From contig WPIO01000029.1 of the NCBI GenBank assembly GCA_009760855.2, positions 4,577,001 to 4,641,000 on the forward strand: DNA of 64,000 nucleotides, written 5' to 3'. The notes under the pieces are model-generated. The model was given only the letters and a program-made list of their open reading frames with translations, was not told the DNA's origin and made no database searches. Position numbers and translations under genes: made by a program. Numbering within the stretch: position 1 is the first letter of the stretch; each line of letters begins with the position of its first letter. This document shows, one piece after another, positions 24,089-36,553 of this stretch. Origin of the DNA: Cristatella mucedo. Taxonomy: Eukaryota; Bryozoa; Phylactolaemata; Cristatellidae.

Positions 24089-24702
24089 AGAGTCCGGCTA
24101 ACCAGCAGTCCATTGAGAATAATGCTGGAAGACTGGTACGAGGGCGGGACTTAAGTGGCCGCTCATAGCCCTGTGGCCTTCCTCGAACTCGTTTGGCAGT
24201 GGCGGCGATGGGATGGTCCCAAGGCGTGTCCGCTTATGCCCGCTTTCTATCTATCAGTTTACCTAGTCATTTAGACAATACGATAAATGCTCCTCAGTTG
24301 TCCTTGCGTTTTCAGAAAAAGCTCCTCCCACTGAGGAGTCGTCGGTCATGCATAACCGATCTGCGGCGTCTGCGGTCGTGCTCCTGCAAAGGCAGGTTCC
24401 GGTTATCCGAGTTGAATGCGTTCCACAAAGACTCCGCCACCTCAGTATCAATGCTTGCTGTCACGTACCGCTGCATTCATCGAGCTTCCGACCAATCCTC
24501 CGGTCGTCGTCATTCATTACCGTCTTGACCAATAGATTTACGCGGTGTTCTCCCTGCGACAGCCGTCCAAAAAAGGAAAAAGCCCATCCTGGAATCGGTG
24601 ACATGGGCCACAGACAAGGTAAATATGTACATTTAAAGGGCTTTATGGAAGCTTGAGTGGCTCTACTTATCGCACGGGACGGACGGAAGCTTGAGTGGCT
24701 TT

Positions 24703-25766
24703 ATGTTCTTAGTGTTTCTCTTGCCGATGCGATTGCCCAGCACAATTTAGGCTCTCACTTCTATGCAGACGGCACTCGGTTGTACCTTTGCTTTGATCCC
24801 TCCCAGCCCTCCAGCACGTCGAATTCTCTCAGCTCCATTGCTGCATGTATCGATGACATCCGCACATGGATGGCAACAAACTTTCTTAAATTAGATGATG
24901 AAAAAACCCACTTACTAGTTATGGGCAAACCAAGTGTGATTCAGAAATTGGAAAGGTCAACACTCACTATTGGCTCTGCCAGCATATCTTCTGTTGAATT
25001 TGCACGAAATCTAGGTGTGTGTCGTTCCAGAGTTACCTTTCATTAGACGACCGCATCAGCTCCACAGTCAAGTGTGCCTACTTTCAGCTACATAACATTG
25101 CTGAAATTTGGGCTTTTTTAGACAGGGATATCACGTCTAAATTGGTCCATACATTTGTAACATCTCGTCTCAACTTCTGTAACTCGCTGTTTGCTGGTCT
25201 ACCGGCTTGTACAATCAGGTGCATACAGCTGGCGCAAAACTTTGCAGCTAGGCTTGTCTGTCGTGAGCGTCAAAGTTGCCAGATCCTACCACTTCTCGCC
25301 GGCCTGCACCGACTCGCAGTCAAGCAACTTCAAGGTTTTGTCACTAACTTTTAGATCTCTTCATTATTTGGCTCCAGTCTACTTATCAGATCTTCTTTCC
25401 GACCAAGCTAAGCAACGTACCACTCGCTTTTAGGAATCTAATCGTCTACCAATACCTCGTACGAACCTCAAATCTTTTGGAGACTTGTGCCTTTAGCTTG
25501 TATACTCCCAAAGCTCGGAGCTCACTTCCGACTTGCATCACGACATCCCCTGACTTGACATCTAATAAGAAGCAAAAACACGCATTTTATTCACGGCTTC
25601 TGTTCAGTCCTTGTGAATTCACTTTTGTGTGCTTATGCGTGCTCATGCTGTGCATGCTATCACTAACCATTTTGGTACTCCTCCTTTACAGTATATGTAA
25701 AGTGCCTCGGAGGAAATTTCGTTCTCTGAGAGTGCTATGTAAATGTACTGTTAATTTAATTTTAAC
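24703..25766 (+). mobile_element. LINE-A fragment: reverse transcriptase C-terminal half and 3' tail, dead
   Basis: Encodes FYADGTRLYLCF, where the RT catalytic YADD has become YADG. After that come SLSSIAACIDDIRTWMATNF, then after a frameshift near 25015 SLDDRISSTVKCAYF and FVTSRLNFCNSLFAGLP, then after another near 25330 FKVLSLTFRSLHYLAPVYLS. The order matches CR1/L2/Jockey-like elements. The tail has gtaaagtgcctcggaggaaa and tctctgagagtgctatgt. It is 5'-truncated within RT. Frameshifts and stops show it is not active. Confidence 0.85.
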
Positions 25767-26164
25767 ATAACACAATCGCAGAGTAAACTAAGACAATGCG
25801 AACTACACTTTGTGGAAGCTCGTTACACATGCACCGATCTCATATTTTTGAGCAAACTGGTCTTACCGAGGCGTTGCCAATCCTCAGAACAGCTGAGCCT
25901 GACAACCGTAGCCAGCCTATGGTCTGTACTCAGTCGCCACAGGGAACAAGCAGAAGGGTCTTTGCCCCCAGGCACAGTACTAAAACTTCAAGTTTGCATG
26001 AATTTATAAATTAGCTCAATTTCCAGTTGGTAATTCAAAGAGCGTGGCCTCAATTAATATCGCTCCGATCGCATTTACCTTTTCACACTCGCTTTGGAGC
26101 GTATATCTCGTCTTTTTTTTTAGCCTTTCGGATTTTTCCGCGAAAAGCTGTGTGTAATTCATTT

Positions 26165-26436
<272 letters not shown>

Positions 26437-27117
26437 TGCATATCGGGATCGCACTGGAGAAATAGTGCAAACCTCCACTTTGTGGTTCGCTCGTTTGGCA
26501 AGTTTTCCAAAGAGCTGAGGGCTTCGGGCTGAGTTAAGCCGATCGTTTGGATAGATCGAAAGCTACCAATATTGCAGCGCCGAGCTTTAAGCGAGACAGA
26601 GGAATACAGATTGTCTGGATCCCGCATGACCGCCAGGCACTGACGTCGACGAGCGCTACCACGGCCTCAAGAGCAGGCACGAGGACGAACTGGAGGCGAA
26701 CTGAGCGAAATCCCAAAGGTAAATATGGCGGCCGCTTCCGGTCGAATTCGTGCGGTAGCCGTTGACTCGTACGGGCGCAGAAATTCGACAGTCGATGCCT
26801 GGCAGTGGCTGAACGAGAGAAACTGGTGTAATAATGCTGCGCCAAAACAATGGAACTCGCACCGTCGGCGTTTCCTCTGAGAGAGGCAGGCATTCGCTTA
26901 ATATCTTCTCGTCTCGCGTCCTTAGCGATCGGAGTCCATCAATAATAAAACACGCGTCCGTTCGTAGCAAGCCGGCTGGTACCCGCCAGGCAAGTCTGCT
27001 TCCTGAACGTGCCTCTTCGCGGCGGTTTTGAGCGGTTTAGCACTCACAAGACGGCGAAACACGAACGGTTTACACAGAAGAGGCTTCATTATTTCGAGTC
27101 TAGGCTTTCTGACCGCG

Positions 27118-27245
27118 TCGATGGCGATTGATAGCGCGTTCGAGTCCGGCAGCGGGCGATCCTTCATTGCCTATTGCTAGCGGTGATGATAGCCAGTAAG
27201 GCTCCCAACCGCCGCTACATAAATTGGGCTGTTGAATTCGCTAAC
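27118..27245 (+). repeat. Diverged SINE-A-like element
   Basis: Has a B-box-like gcgttcgagtccggcagcgg, then ggcgatccttcattgcctat and ggtgatgatagccagtaagg, ending gggctgttgaattcgcta. These match the SINE-A body in order, with an altered tRNA part. Confidence 0.55.
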
Positions 27246-27359
27246 TTATAGTTTTAAGCAGGCTTCATGGCTCACGCTCGCTGTACCACGTACTCGCGGT
27301 ATTTCATGTATAAGTTTCATCGATGGTAGCCAAAGCCACGCACAATAATGAGGGCCACC

Positions 27360-27515
27360 CTGGTTTGGCTAAGGGATTAAGGTGCTCACATTTGTTGGTC
27401 TAGGTCAAAGTGAATGCATTTGATGACCGATGTCGAGGACTCGAGCCCTGCGGCGTATGTGAAGTGCCTTGATAGAGACTGAGTTCTCTTATGGCGCTAT
27501 TCATTCGAATGCTAT
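27360..27515 (+). repeat. SINE-B copy
   Basis: Starts ctggtttggctaagggatta, contains gaggactcgagccctgcggc and gtgccttgatagagactgag and ends ggcgctattcattcg. Near full length. Confidence 0.75.
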
Positions 27516-28289
27516 AATTACTATTTTTATGGCAGACTCTAAGTGGCTTGCTGTCAGCTTGAGCGTAGCAATCTTGAAACTGTGTACGGTATAATTGGGC
27601 ATCGATTGTGTAAGAATGCTATTTTTTCATTTCTGCTTGCCACGACAATACTTTGACGCGTTGCAATAGCTCGGGTTTTCGAGGCGCGCGTTTTACTGCA
27701 ACTTAAGTGAATGGACGCTCGCTCACACATGCTTAATCGCTGTATTGATAAGAAACTCGTAGTATCGTATTTTAGTTATATAAGCAAATATACAGGTGCA
27801 TTTCAACCGGCATAATTTTGAGTACCAGTCCTAGGGTACATGTATAATTAGTGCCGATTCAAAATGAACAACAGAGAGATAATACTATTTTGCACTTGTA
27901 GCAACCTCATGCACTCTCATAATTGCAATTGAACAGTGAGCTGTGCCTTGAATCAGGAAATATTGATGAGCGTGAACTTTTCATCAGCCTTTTATTTAAT
28001 TACTTGTGTAAACGCTGTAGAGACTATCGCTCAGAGGAAATTATAAATAATTAAAAGCCTGAGCGGGATAATCCCTTTTTGCGATGATCTGCCAGTCTGT
28101 GAGTCATTGCCGCTCAGCATTTTCGCTGCTACACGCCTACAGGCACGGTCTTTTATTTTCAAATTGAATATCGTGTACCCACAATTTTGCGAGTAAATGG
28201 TACTAATATTTATTAAAGTAGATATAGATGTAGATGTATCTAAACATTAAATGTGCATATATATACTGTACAATAGCCGGCGGTGCCGA
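27516..28289. other. AT-rich intergenic stretch, nothing recognised
   Basis: No frame with family resemblance, no repeat family seen. Confidence 0.4.
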
Positions 28290-28680
28290 GTCCTGACGAG
28301 ACACAGGTGCTACATGCGCCTCCTCCCGGTTCAGGAACAGGGACCGAACGGCTTCCGAGCCAGTAATGGCGTCTGAGACGCACAGCCGCCGAAATGCCGT
28401 ACACTCCGTGGGTGAAAGACCAAGGTCCGCCAGGCAAACTTCATTGTTTGGCCACCAGCCGTCGAGCGCCTCGACCCCGAATGTGCCTCAACACCGCCAA
28501 CCGGTAGCCAGCGGTCAGGAACGATCAGGCCTTGGCCGCATACTTATCGACCTTGTTCCGGGCCGCCGCCACCAGGGCATCCTCGCTGCTGGAATGGCAC
28601 CACCTCATCAATGATTACCATATCAGTGCCGTTGTCACCAGATCCGGTTTGAGAACCGGATCACCGGCAAGCGGGAGGGC
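28290..28680 (-). mobile_element. Decayed non-LTR retrotransposon C-terminal fragment
   Basis: The reverse strand gives, in changing frames, LKPDLV, SSSEDALVAAARNKVDKYA, LDGWWPNNEVCLADLGL and RRLCVSDAI. The order fits the C-terminal region of a LINE family whose intact members read roughly PDLV, VPFE, KYxxL, GALGxWDPxNE, VSDxI. Several frameshifts. The gene-like base composition here is explained by this origin. Confidence 0.5.
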
Positions 28681-28728
28681 GCCGCCTGCCGACATGCAGG
28701 TGAGCTCGGTGGAATATACATGCTGTAC

Positions 28729-28887
<159 letters not shown>

Positions 28888-28899
28888 CCTTACCAAGTT

Positions 28900-29929
28900 T
28901 GGCTACCTGTGGCTTTGACTTTTCAAGCGTCTAGATAGCCATTTTGGCTACAAACAAAATTTAACATCACCGCAGCGTAACCCTTTGCTAAGCGTACACC
29001 GCGTAAACAATTCTAGCGCATCAGCAGAATCGATTGGCTGGCAAGGGAAGAGAGATCAAGCCCAGTGCGCCCAAATTCTAATAAGTTTTCAACGAGGCAA
29101 AACAGCGAGCGCGGGGTGCCTTCTGAAATCCATGCCGATGGCGACTCTTTTCCCGCGCCTCCGTTCCTTCCAGACCGACGCTGCCTGCACGCGCCGTCTG
29201 TTGAAGTCAGCTTGGTTGCCCCTGTACTCTCGCAGCTCTGCAACTCAACTCCCTAGCAGACGGGGAGCAGCCGTTAATTAAAACAAATTATAGATGTTGA
29301 TGCTAACCAGGTAACCGATTCTTACGGGCCAGCCTAAAGCTTCGCCGGCAGAGTGCATCAGGCTGGGGCTCAGTTTCCCCGTGCAGCAAGGGCTGCCCTG
29401 CTGCTGCAAGAGGGGGGCAGACGAACTCGGCAGCGCTGGGCCGTCTCGCCACTGTAAGGTTACGAAAGTGAGTACCATCGATCCTTTGCAGGGCTCTCTT
29501 ACGCTGCCAATAGGGTTTCCTCTCACAAGCTCAGCCTGACGAGCTCTGAGCGTGAGAATCATGCGATCCACACGTTCAAAGCGCACGCGATTTTCCGAAC
29601 ACTCGTTGAAGTGGGCACATTCGTCTCAAGCTCGTCTTAAAAACGCTCGTTCATTCAAACTCTAAATCGAGTCAAGCGGCCTGTAGAAATTAGTCAGATT
29701 TCATAATTCAGCGTGCATGCCTCCTGGAAGAACTGCCAAAGTCACACCCCGGGTAAATGCTGAGAAAGTCGACCGGACCAGCGACAACCGTAAGGTTTCC
29801 CGAGCGCGTTCTGACCAGCGCCAGCAGTGACTCGACCTGGCGGTCGAGCGATCGTGGCATCGAAGCTGAGCAGAGCTGACGCCTAAATGATGCAGTCATC
29901 GAGGCCACGTGGTGACCGAGGCCGGGAGC
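28900..29929. other. Intergenic stretch, nothing recognised
   Basis: Mixed composition. Open frames near 28985-29281 and 29278-29586 lack family resemblance and splice context. Confidence 0.4.
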
Positions 29930-30200
29930 GTGCGCTGGGCGCCAGGCTTTCGGTGAGCACGAGCTGAATGCTTTATAGCCAAAAGATTTCAGTCTTGTTT
30001 GAGAGGCGGCGAGAAGACTGGAAGCCGATGAGCAGGTGGTGTGAGAGTTCACTGGCGTAGCAAAGAGGTCAAGGATAGATAGGCTCGTGCTAGTGAGTGG
30101 AGCGACCCATAAGCCAGAGAGGGAATCTTGAAGCTGATTCGATGCTTTATAGGGAGCCAGTGAACCTCAGAATGGGGTGTCAGTAGGAGTCAATCGCCTG
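29930..30200 (-). mobile_element. Short LINE coding fragments
   Basis: The reverse strand encodes HWLPIKHRISFKI (about 30126-30165), then QTRLKSFGYKAFSSCSPKAW (about 29942-30001). Both are standard C-terminal motifs of CR1/L2-like LINE proteins and also occur in the LINE-A copies. The sequence between them is too short and decayed. Confidence 0.65.
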
Positions 30201-30831
30201 CCGCTTAAAGTGAGATCTTACAACCTTGACATCAAAGTAGCCACCCCGTTCGATAATTCCGAACACATAGCAGCGATTGACAGCTAGACTTGTATGCTAC
30301 TCTCTACTGAGTGTTCGTGTGTATCATTTAAAGTCAATTCCGTGAATTAAGAATATTTCAGTATTTCTGTGCTGTGTTTTCATTATGTTTTAAGTTTTGG
30401 ATAGCTGTAAGAAGTGAGATTGGTCTTATGCGACGTCCTGAGTTTTATAAAATGGTATTTTGCTTATTTCCCCAGACTAAGACAAACACACAAAGCGTGA
30501 AATTCGACGGAGTGCAAAGTGTACACGACAAAGACAAAACCTACGTACGAAAGCTAAGGACAATTCCTAACAATTAGCCCAAAAGTTAAACACTTTACGA
30601 AAAATAATTCAGGTATCTAAGACCGACTTCGAATAACATCATGCAAAAGCTTGCGATCTTTATATACCCGACGCCATTCTCATTTTTAAGAGAGTAAAAC
30701 ACTTGATGATTTACCGGTGTTAAATGCTAGGAGAACCACGGTTTTTATGAATTTCATTCACAGAGTCAGCTGGCAAGTAGGAGCAGATCTCTCAGAGCAG
30801 AGCAGAGCTTCTCTGGAGCACTCTCCATCTG

Positions 30832-30834
<3 letters not shown>

Positions 30835-30878
<44 letters not shown>
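30835..30878. repeat. (CT)n microsatellite
   Basis: About 44 bp of uninterrupted CT repeats; not obviously inside a SINE copy. Confidence 0.95.
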
Positions 30879-30880
<2 letters not shown>

Positions 30881-30900
30881 CCCCCTTTTTAGCAAGTGCA

Positions 30901-32094
30901 GCGCTTAAGCAGCAGCAGCAGAGTACAATGTTAAATAGCGACCGCCGCTCTCGTCCTGAAAGAAACGAGGTCGAGGCTTCAAACGTAGAAGTTGCGATTC
31001 ATTTTACTGACTGCCAACAGCGCCCACAATATGTGGTTAACCGAATACCTCAGGTCACAAAGAGTACTAAAAGCTTACTAAGAGTGACTGGGAAGAATGT
31101 CTGTAGTTACTTTGGAAGCGCAGCCAAGTATTAAAACCCAAGAGCTCACCCGGAAGGGGGGTAGGTAGGCGTCATCGACAGAAATTCTCGACAGCAGGCA
31201 GGCAGGCCCATTCGCTTTGGTCGATGCTTTGTGAACGGTAGGGAAGACTCTTTAGCTGTGTGCTGCTTCTCTCAATCGCGAGTAAAATGGCCTTTGCGAG
31301 TAAATGGCCTTTGCGGGCAGGAGCATCAGTAAAGAAACATACCGCCCGTAATGCCCACGGCCAATGCCGTTTGGATGTCCACGGATAGTTTAGCACCACG
31401 CAAGAAATGTATTCGACTTGGAAGAAACTCGCTCGGCCGCCTCTCATCCCTGAAAACATCCGCAAGTTGACGCTGCTTTTTCGCCGCTACTTAGCGGCTT
31501 AGCGGGAAGTTTCAGGTTGAACCCTGCTACTTACTTTCTCCAGATCTTTCCGTTAGTTATTTCTCAAATTGCTAACAAATTTATAACCCGAATCGCCATC
31601 TAGTACTGGCAGATTATTCAAAAATTCGCGAGCCAATATCGCACTTGATTTGCCGCGTTGAGTACACCGTGAGGGCCATTACCAGCCTTAAAGTTGCATT
31701 AAAGTGACGCCCGCTCATCCTTCTGGTCATTTTCAACAATGCAAGGCAAAAAATGAGCACCAATCGCTTCGCTTGCGCTCGCTTTGCGAGCGCGAGCGTG
31801 CGCGCACTGTGGAGATGCGTGCTTCTCTCTCCTGCTCTTTGCTGGCTGATTCCAAGGCGTGGCTATTGTCTGACATCCGACATATACCTAGAGTCATTAA
31901 AGGAGCTCTTGGCTAACGTACAGCCTTGCCCTTTTTTAAGCCGTGGGACAGTTATGGGCGCTTTTTAGTCGATTCGGCAGCTCAAAACAGGCACAGTTAT
32001 AGTGGCTATTTCAGGGAAATGCGATAACGGTTTCAATTTCTTGCTTGAATAAACCAGTCGAGCAGCCCAGGCAAAAAAGGGCCACCGATGGAAG
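30901..32094. other. Intergenic stretch, nothing recognised
   Basis: Contains only small palindromes such as gcgctcgctttgcgagcgc near 31771. No gene supported. Confidence 0.4.
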
Positions 32095-32210
32095 TGAATA
32101 ATAACAATAACAATAATTCTGATGCACAAAACCCTAAGAGAGTGAGAGAGAGAGAGAGAGAGAAATCTCTCTCCAGGTGCTGTACAAAATTGCTGCAAGG
32201 GAAGCTATGA
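32095..32210 (-). repeat. LINE-A 3' tail with GA expansion, reverse orientation
   Basis: Plus strand shows aataataacaataacaataa, the decayed (ATT)n end. It is followed by gagtgagagag repeats, then aatctctctccaggtgctgt and a piece matching the sequence next to the tail at 40.92 kb. The GA run again starts in the agagaactt segment. Confidence 0.7.
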
Positions 32211-32334
32211 CTAAACGTAGCTATGACCAAACGTTCTTGACAGGCAATGTATGTCATGCTGACACAAACATGCAAAAGCTCGCAAGAAGACTCTCAGAGC
32301 CGTTGGCTCGTAAGAGACCTCCAGTTAGTACAGC

Positions 32335-32471
32335 ATTCTTGATGCTTATTAAGCATGCTACCATTAACCATTCGATCGTGCTTCCTTTGCAGCAAATATA
32401 CAGTGCCATGAAATAGGTTGAGTTCTTTGAGGGCGCTATTTAAAATTTATTATTATTATTACTATTATTAT
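32335..32471 (+). repeat. LINE-A 3' end
   Basis: Contains accattaaccattcgatcgt, the altered tail aaataggttgagttctttga, and gggcgctatt followed by (ATT)n. Collinear with 9755-9920 and 38161-38366. Confidence 0.75.
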
Positions 32472-35108
32472 GCATTGAATATCGTGCACTGGTAAGCGAA
32501 AACAGCGCAGGGGGAACTAAGCCATTTGTCTTTGCAAGATCGGTCGTGAACCTTACCCGAAAGCTCCCACGCGGTGGCCCAAGTATATTTGTGAGACGTG
32601 ACGTCCGCTAACATTCTGAAATGAAGCACGTGAAATTCAATCTATCGTATTAGCTTTACATTCCAATGAGGCTGGGCAGCTAAAAGGGCTGGCAACTTTA
32701 CAACGAGCATTTGAGGAGAGGAGCACAAAGTGCGTTACTTTCACCGACCGAGTTAGGAATGGCACGCACCGGGCCAGCTGAGCAATGTACGCACCTCACA
32801 GCCAATCGGAGTAGATACTCTGCAGCCGATCAGCTCCCTACTCTCTTATGAACATTTGACTACACGATTGTGTTTTATGTAACGTCGAAAGCGGGTTGTA
32901 GCGGCTTCCACGTTCGGAAAGAGCTACGTCGAAATGGCAGCGGTGAAACCGGCGAAGCTCCGGGCTTTATAATCACGACGTGCAACCTGCAGGTGCAGCA
33001 CCGCACGAACGTAGATATGAAGATAGCACGCCCATATCCATAGCGTAGACAAGTCTACTGGACTGCGCCGGTACGCTAAGGCAGGCTTCCGGGGCCTGCC
33101 TTAGCGTACCGCGACTCTCATTTGGATCAAGCATAGAGTACGACTCGGCGAACTGCTCCGAGGCACTCCATGAGTGCCTATTACACAGCTTCGGCTTGTA
33201 TGCTGCCTTAGCCATAGATTATCGTCAGTCTGTTCCTAGCCATTGTAATTTAGCATCCTCGAATAATGAATACCGGTCTGGCGTTTCACCGGGCAAGCCG
33301 GGTAAGCTGCCTTCGGGGCAAAGCTTCAGGCTCAACAAATGTGAGTACCGCCATCTCTCGGCGCAGATATTCGGACTTTCCAACAATGAGGTGCAGACAT
33401 TTTTATGTGACTGAAGAATCTATCGTACAGGCCATTTTTGATGTGGTTTTCAATCTTGACTGAATTTAAAAAATGAAAGTGATCGCGAAAACAGAGTGCC
33501 GGAAAGCTGAAGTAGCTGTTTGCTCTGCCAAAATATGGGATGTGAGGGCGGAGTCTGCTGAAATTATGCAATTTATGGAGACTTGCTTAACCAAAATTGA
33601 TCGGATTGCATCTAGCTTAGAGCTGTAAGGCACTGAACCCATGCAAATTCGGAATCCACGCTCGTTCCAATTGGTTCAAGAGCCAAATGTGGTAGTTGAA
33701 CTGCATCTAGCGGCATTTAGACTCATTTTTCATTGGAATATACTCAGGCCGAACTTGAAGGTAATTCAATGCCGAAGCAGAAGTTTGAAGCTTGTAAGTC
33801 ACTAGCCCGATTGCCCTGCTCCCTTATTGGCAACTGTTAGGGTGTGCCTGTAAAAAGGGATATCACTGCCCACTTTAGCTTCTTCGTGCCGTTCTCGATG
33901 CCGCTAATCGAGCGTTTGCTCTCGAGGAGACCTGGCCAAAATTGACCAACGGTGTTTCGTCGCCGTACTAAACGCTTCTATCTCTCTCTCATGCCCCGAT
34001 GGCGAAGCACTCCGCTGGAGTAGCCAGTAATGCCGGTAAATTTTACGGCTGAACCGCAATCTGCTGAGAATAATGCTGACATGCTGCGACGGTGGTTATT
34101 AAGTAAGCTAATAAAAGCCGCTTAAGTGAACTTACTGCTGCTAATCTAGATTTCAAGATCAATCCGGTGACCAATGTAGCACAGGTAGTAGCTAGGTGGA
34201 GGCTGCGTGTGGAGAAGTCAGGAATACGGCCAGGAGAAGCCAGATTTTAAGATTTGACATGAGAGTGTAGAGCTGGCCGCTGGTAACGCTCGGGCTGTTC
34301 GCTACGATGCATTGCAGCTTGCTCCTGTGTTATGTGCACCAATTACTGTCTGGTTTTGAGATCGTTTCAGGTACCTTGTAAGATAGGGTTAGTAGTGTTT
34401 GCCTGTCTCCAGGCAAGTGAAGCACTGATTACCTAAAAGTCAAGGGTTCCAAACACGAATTAAAGCCCAGCTCATTGCTGTGACAGCTGTCAGTGATGAA
34501 GAGGAAGAAAAGACAGCTACCACGATATCAGTAAGAAATGCATCTGAAGATCTTGCAAAGTATTATTTATGCAACAGAGTCTAACGAGGCGGAAAGCTGA
34601 AAGTGAGCACCTATCACAGAACGTACCACAGACGGTTTCGTGAAGTGTATCTTATTATCTTGGCTAAGGTCGACCTTAATTTACGGAGGGGGCAGTGAAA
34701 CTATGGAGTGCTTACTCTTTGATCGATTCCGATAGTGCTTGGGACTGACGGTGCATCCTGAGTCTTTACCATATCAGAACCTATGGCTTAGATAGCATCA
34801 GAGCCAATCTCCAGTTACGGTAGGCATCGAGTTAGTGAGTTGTACGCTACGGCTGGTGCTGCACACATGCGCCTCTCTGTGGCTTTGGAATATACCGCTC
34901 TACGTTATGGACTTGTTAAGCTTGTGCACTTGAATGTGAATACGAGCAGCCCCACGCGCCAGACGAGCGAACAAACCGAACGGCTGTTAATTGCAAATTG
35001 CAGGAAGCAACGGGCGAGCCAGCGGCCATGCTCGCCAACCCTAGCCGAGGGTAAAATAGAAAGTCACCGAATGGCTACGCTGTTCAGAGGTGGAAGTATT
35101 CGCTGAAA
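32472..35108. other. Intergenic stretch
   Basis: No coding sequence or repeat family recognised apart from the perfect hairpin at 33069-33111. Confidence 0.4.
33069..33111. repeat. Perfect 18-bp inverted repeat with 7-nt loop
   Basis: Left arm 33069-33086 (cggtacgctaaggcaggc), loop ttccggg, right arm 33094-33111 exactly complementary. GC-rich stem. Function unknown. Confidence 0.95.
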
Positions 35109-35200
35109 TAGCAATAATAATAATAATAATAATAATAGTAACTATGCACTTGATAAAGCACCCTCAGAGAACTCAATCCCTTAAGAGGCTAGTGCCTTTG
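35109..35200 (-). repeat. LINE-A 3' tail, reverse orientation
   Basis: (ATA)n, then atgcacttgataaagcaccc, then tcagagaactcaatccctta. Decays after about 35190. Confidence 0.7.
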
Positions 35201-35346
35201 TTCGAGGACCCAGCAGCTTCTCTTCTCACGAGCAGCCGACCGAGCATCGGTCTCATTTGCATCAAAAAATCATAGGCAGCTTGCTAGCTGGACGGTTGAT
35301 GCTTTTCTTTTATGTGCGGCTCCTCGAAAGCGTCATCGCCGGGCTA

Positions 35347-35401
35347 GGCTGCGCTTGCGTGCCGAGACCTGCATCACTGGGCTGCGCTTGCGTGCCGAGA
35401 C
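35347..35401 (+). repeat. 22-bp direct repeat, two units 33 bp apart
   Basis: Identical 22-bp units at 35347-35368 and 35380-35401 beginning ggctgcgcttgcgtg. The surrounding open frames are not recognised. Confidence 0.9.
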
Positions 35402-36357
35402 GCAGGAAAAGACATAGCCAAGCAGGAGCAACCGAACCTGGGAGGTCTGGTTCACACTTCTCTCGAAAAACCCTTGGAAATATTTTGCAAACTCGTTCGG
35501 ACGCTGCTTTTACAAGGGCAGATCGCTGTCTGTGTTTTCTAGACCTTGGGAGGTGAGAGTAGTCGTGGCGCTCGGCCAAATGGTAGACGAGCGAAAAAGG
35601 TTAACATCGAATGCCATTTGTCTCTCGAGCGCTTGAAGGCGGAACGATCGGCGCTCGACAGGCTTGGCTCAACAGCAATCATTCGATAGAAGAAGCCAAA
35701 GCAAACTCCATCTTTTTTTTCATTTTCGCTTGAGGAGACAACAATTCAGATGTCCATCGTGTCGTGGGCCATTGAGCTACAACCGTGCATGATACTAAGG
35801 AGCCTGTGTATCGCTCGGTTTCCGATGCAGACAACCCTGCTAGTGTTCGTCACCGAGTGAAGACGCGAAAGTCAGGCGTCACTTCGATGACCAAGGTAGC
35901 GTATGGCCCCTGCCGATAAAGCCAAAAGCTACTGGAGGTATGGGCTGTTCTGACGGAAGTATGTCTCACTCAGAAAATTCTAGAGCCATCACGGATGGCT
36001 CTTTCTATAAGTTCCAAGCAGACTGTTGCTTCTTCTGGCGAAACGAGTGCCAAAGATGCTGCAGGTGTTTCGGTCTCTGAGGTACTTGATCCGTGAATAC
36101 ACTTTCAGTCGAAAGCCTTGCAGACTTGGCCTCTGCTCGTGTCATCGCAGGATATTCTTAAGATGCTTAGGCACAAGAGATGCAGCAGGAGATACCGAGT
36201 GTACGTACCACAGGTTCCTTCGATGCAAGTCTATCGGCTAACGAGAGAAGTGTCCTACGAGCGAGCGGCCACATCATCGCAAGCTCTGTAGGAGCTGCCC
36301 ATCAGAAGTCACCACCGCTTGTGCTGCCACAGCCAGGCACAGACAACCAGCATCTAA
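35402..36357. other. Intergenic stretch, nothing recognised
   Basis: No gene or repeat seen. Confidence 0.4.
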
Positions 36358-36386
36358 AACAAACAAACAAACAAACAAAAACAAAT
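36358..36386. repeat. (CAAA)n microsatellite
   Basis: Short run of aaac/caaa units directly abutting the 3' end of the inverted SINE-A copy, so it is probably that copy's 3' tail (TTTG)n in reverse. Confidence 0.8.
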
Positions 36387-36553
36387 GCTAGCTGATTTAA
36401 CAGCCTCTTTTGTTTAGCGACAGAAGAGCTTTTACGGCTATCATCATCGCTTACAGAGGCGATAAAGAATCACCCACCGTAGGATTCAAACCCACGACCT
36501 CGGGAACAAGGTCGTGAAAAGCAACCGCCTTACCTAATGTGCCACCACGGCTC
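36387..36553 (-). repeat. SINE-A copy, reverse orientation
   Basis: Plus strand begins gctagctgatttaacagcct and ends gtgccaccacggctc; reversed B box attcaaacccacgacctcgg. Full length, bounded by a (CAAA)n tail. Confidence 0.8.

Noticed and set aside
24193-24656. Arg-rich frame just upstream of the LINE-A fragment considered as more of the LINE
   Set aside because: No recognisable RT or endonuclease motif; LINE-A similarity begins only near 24703.
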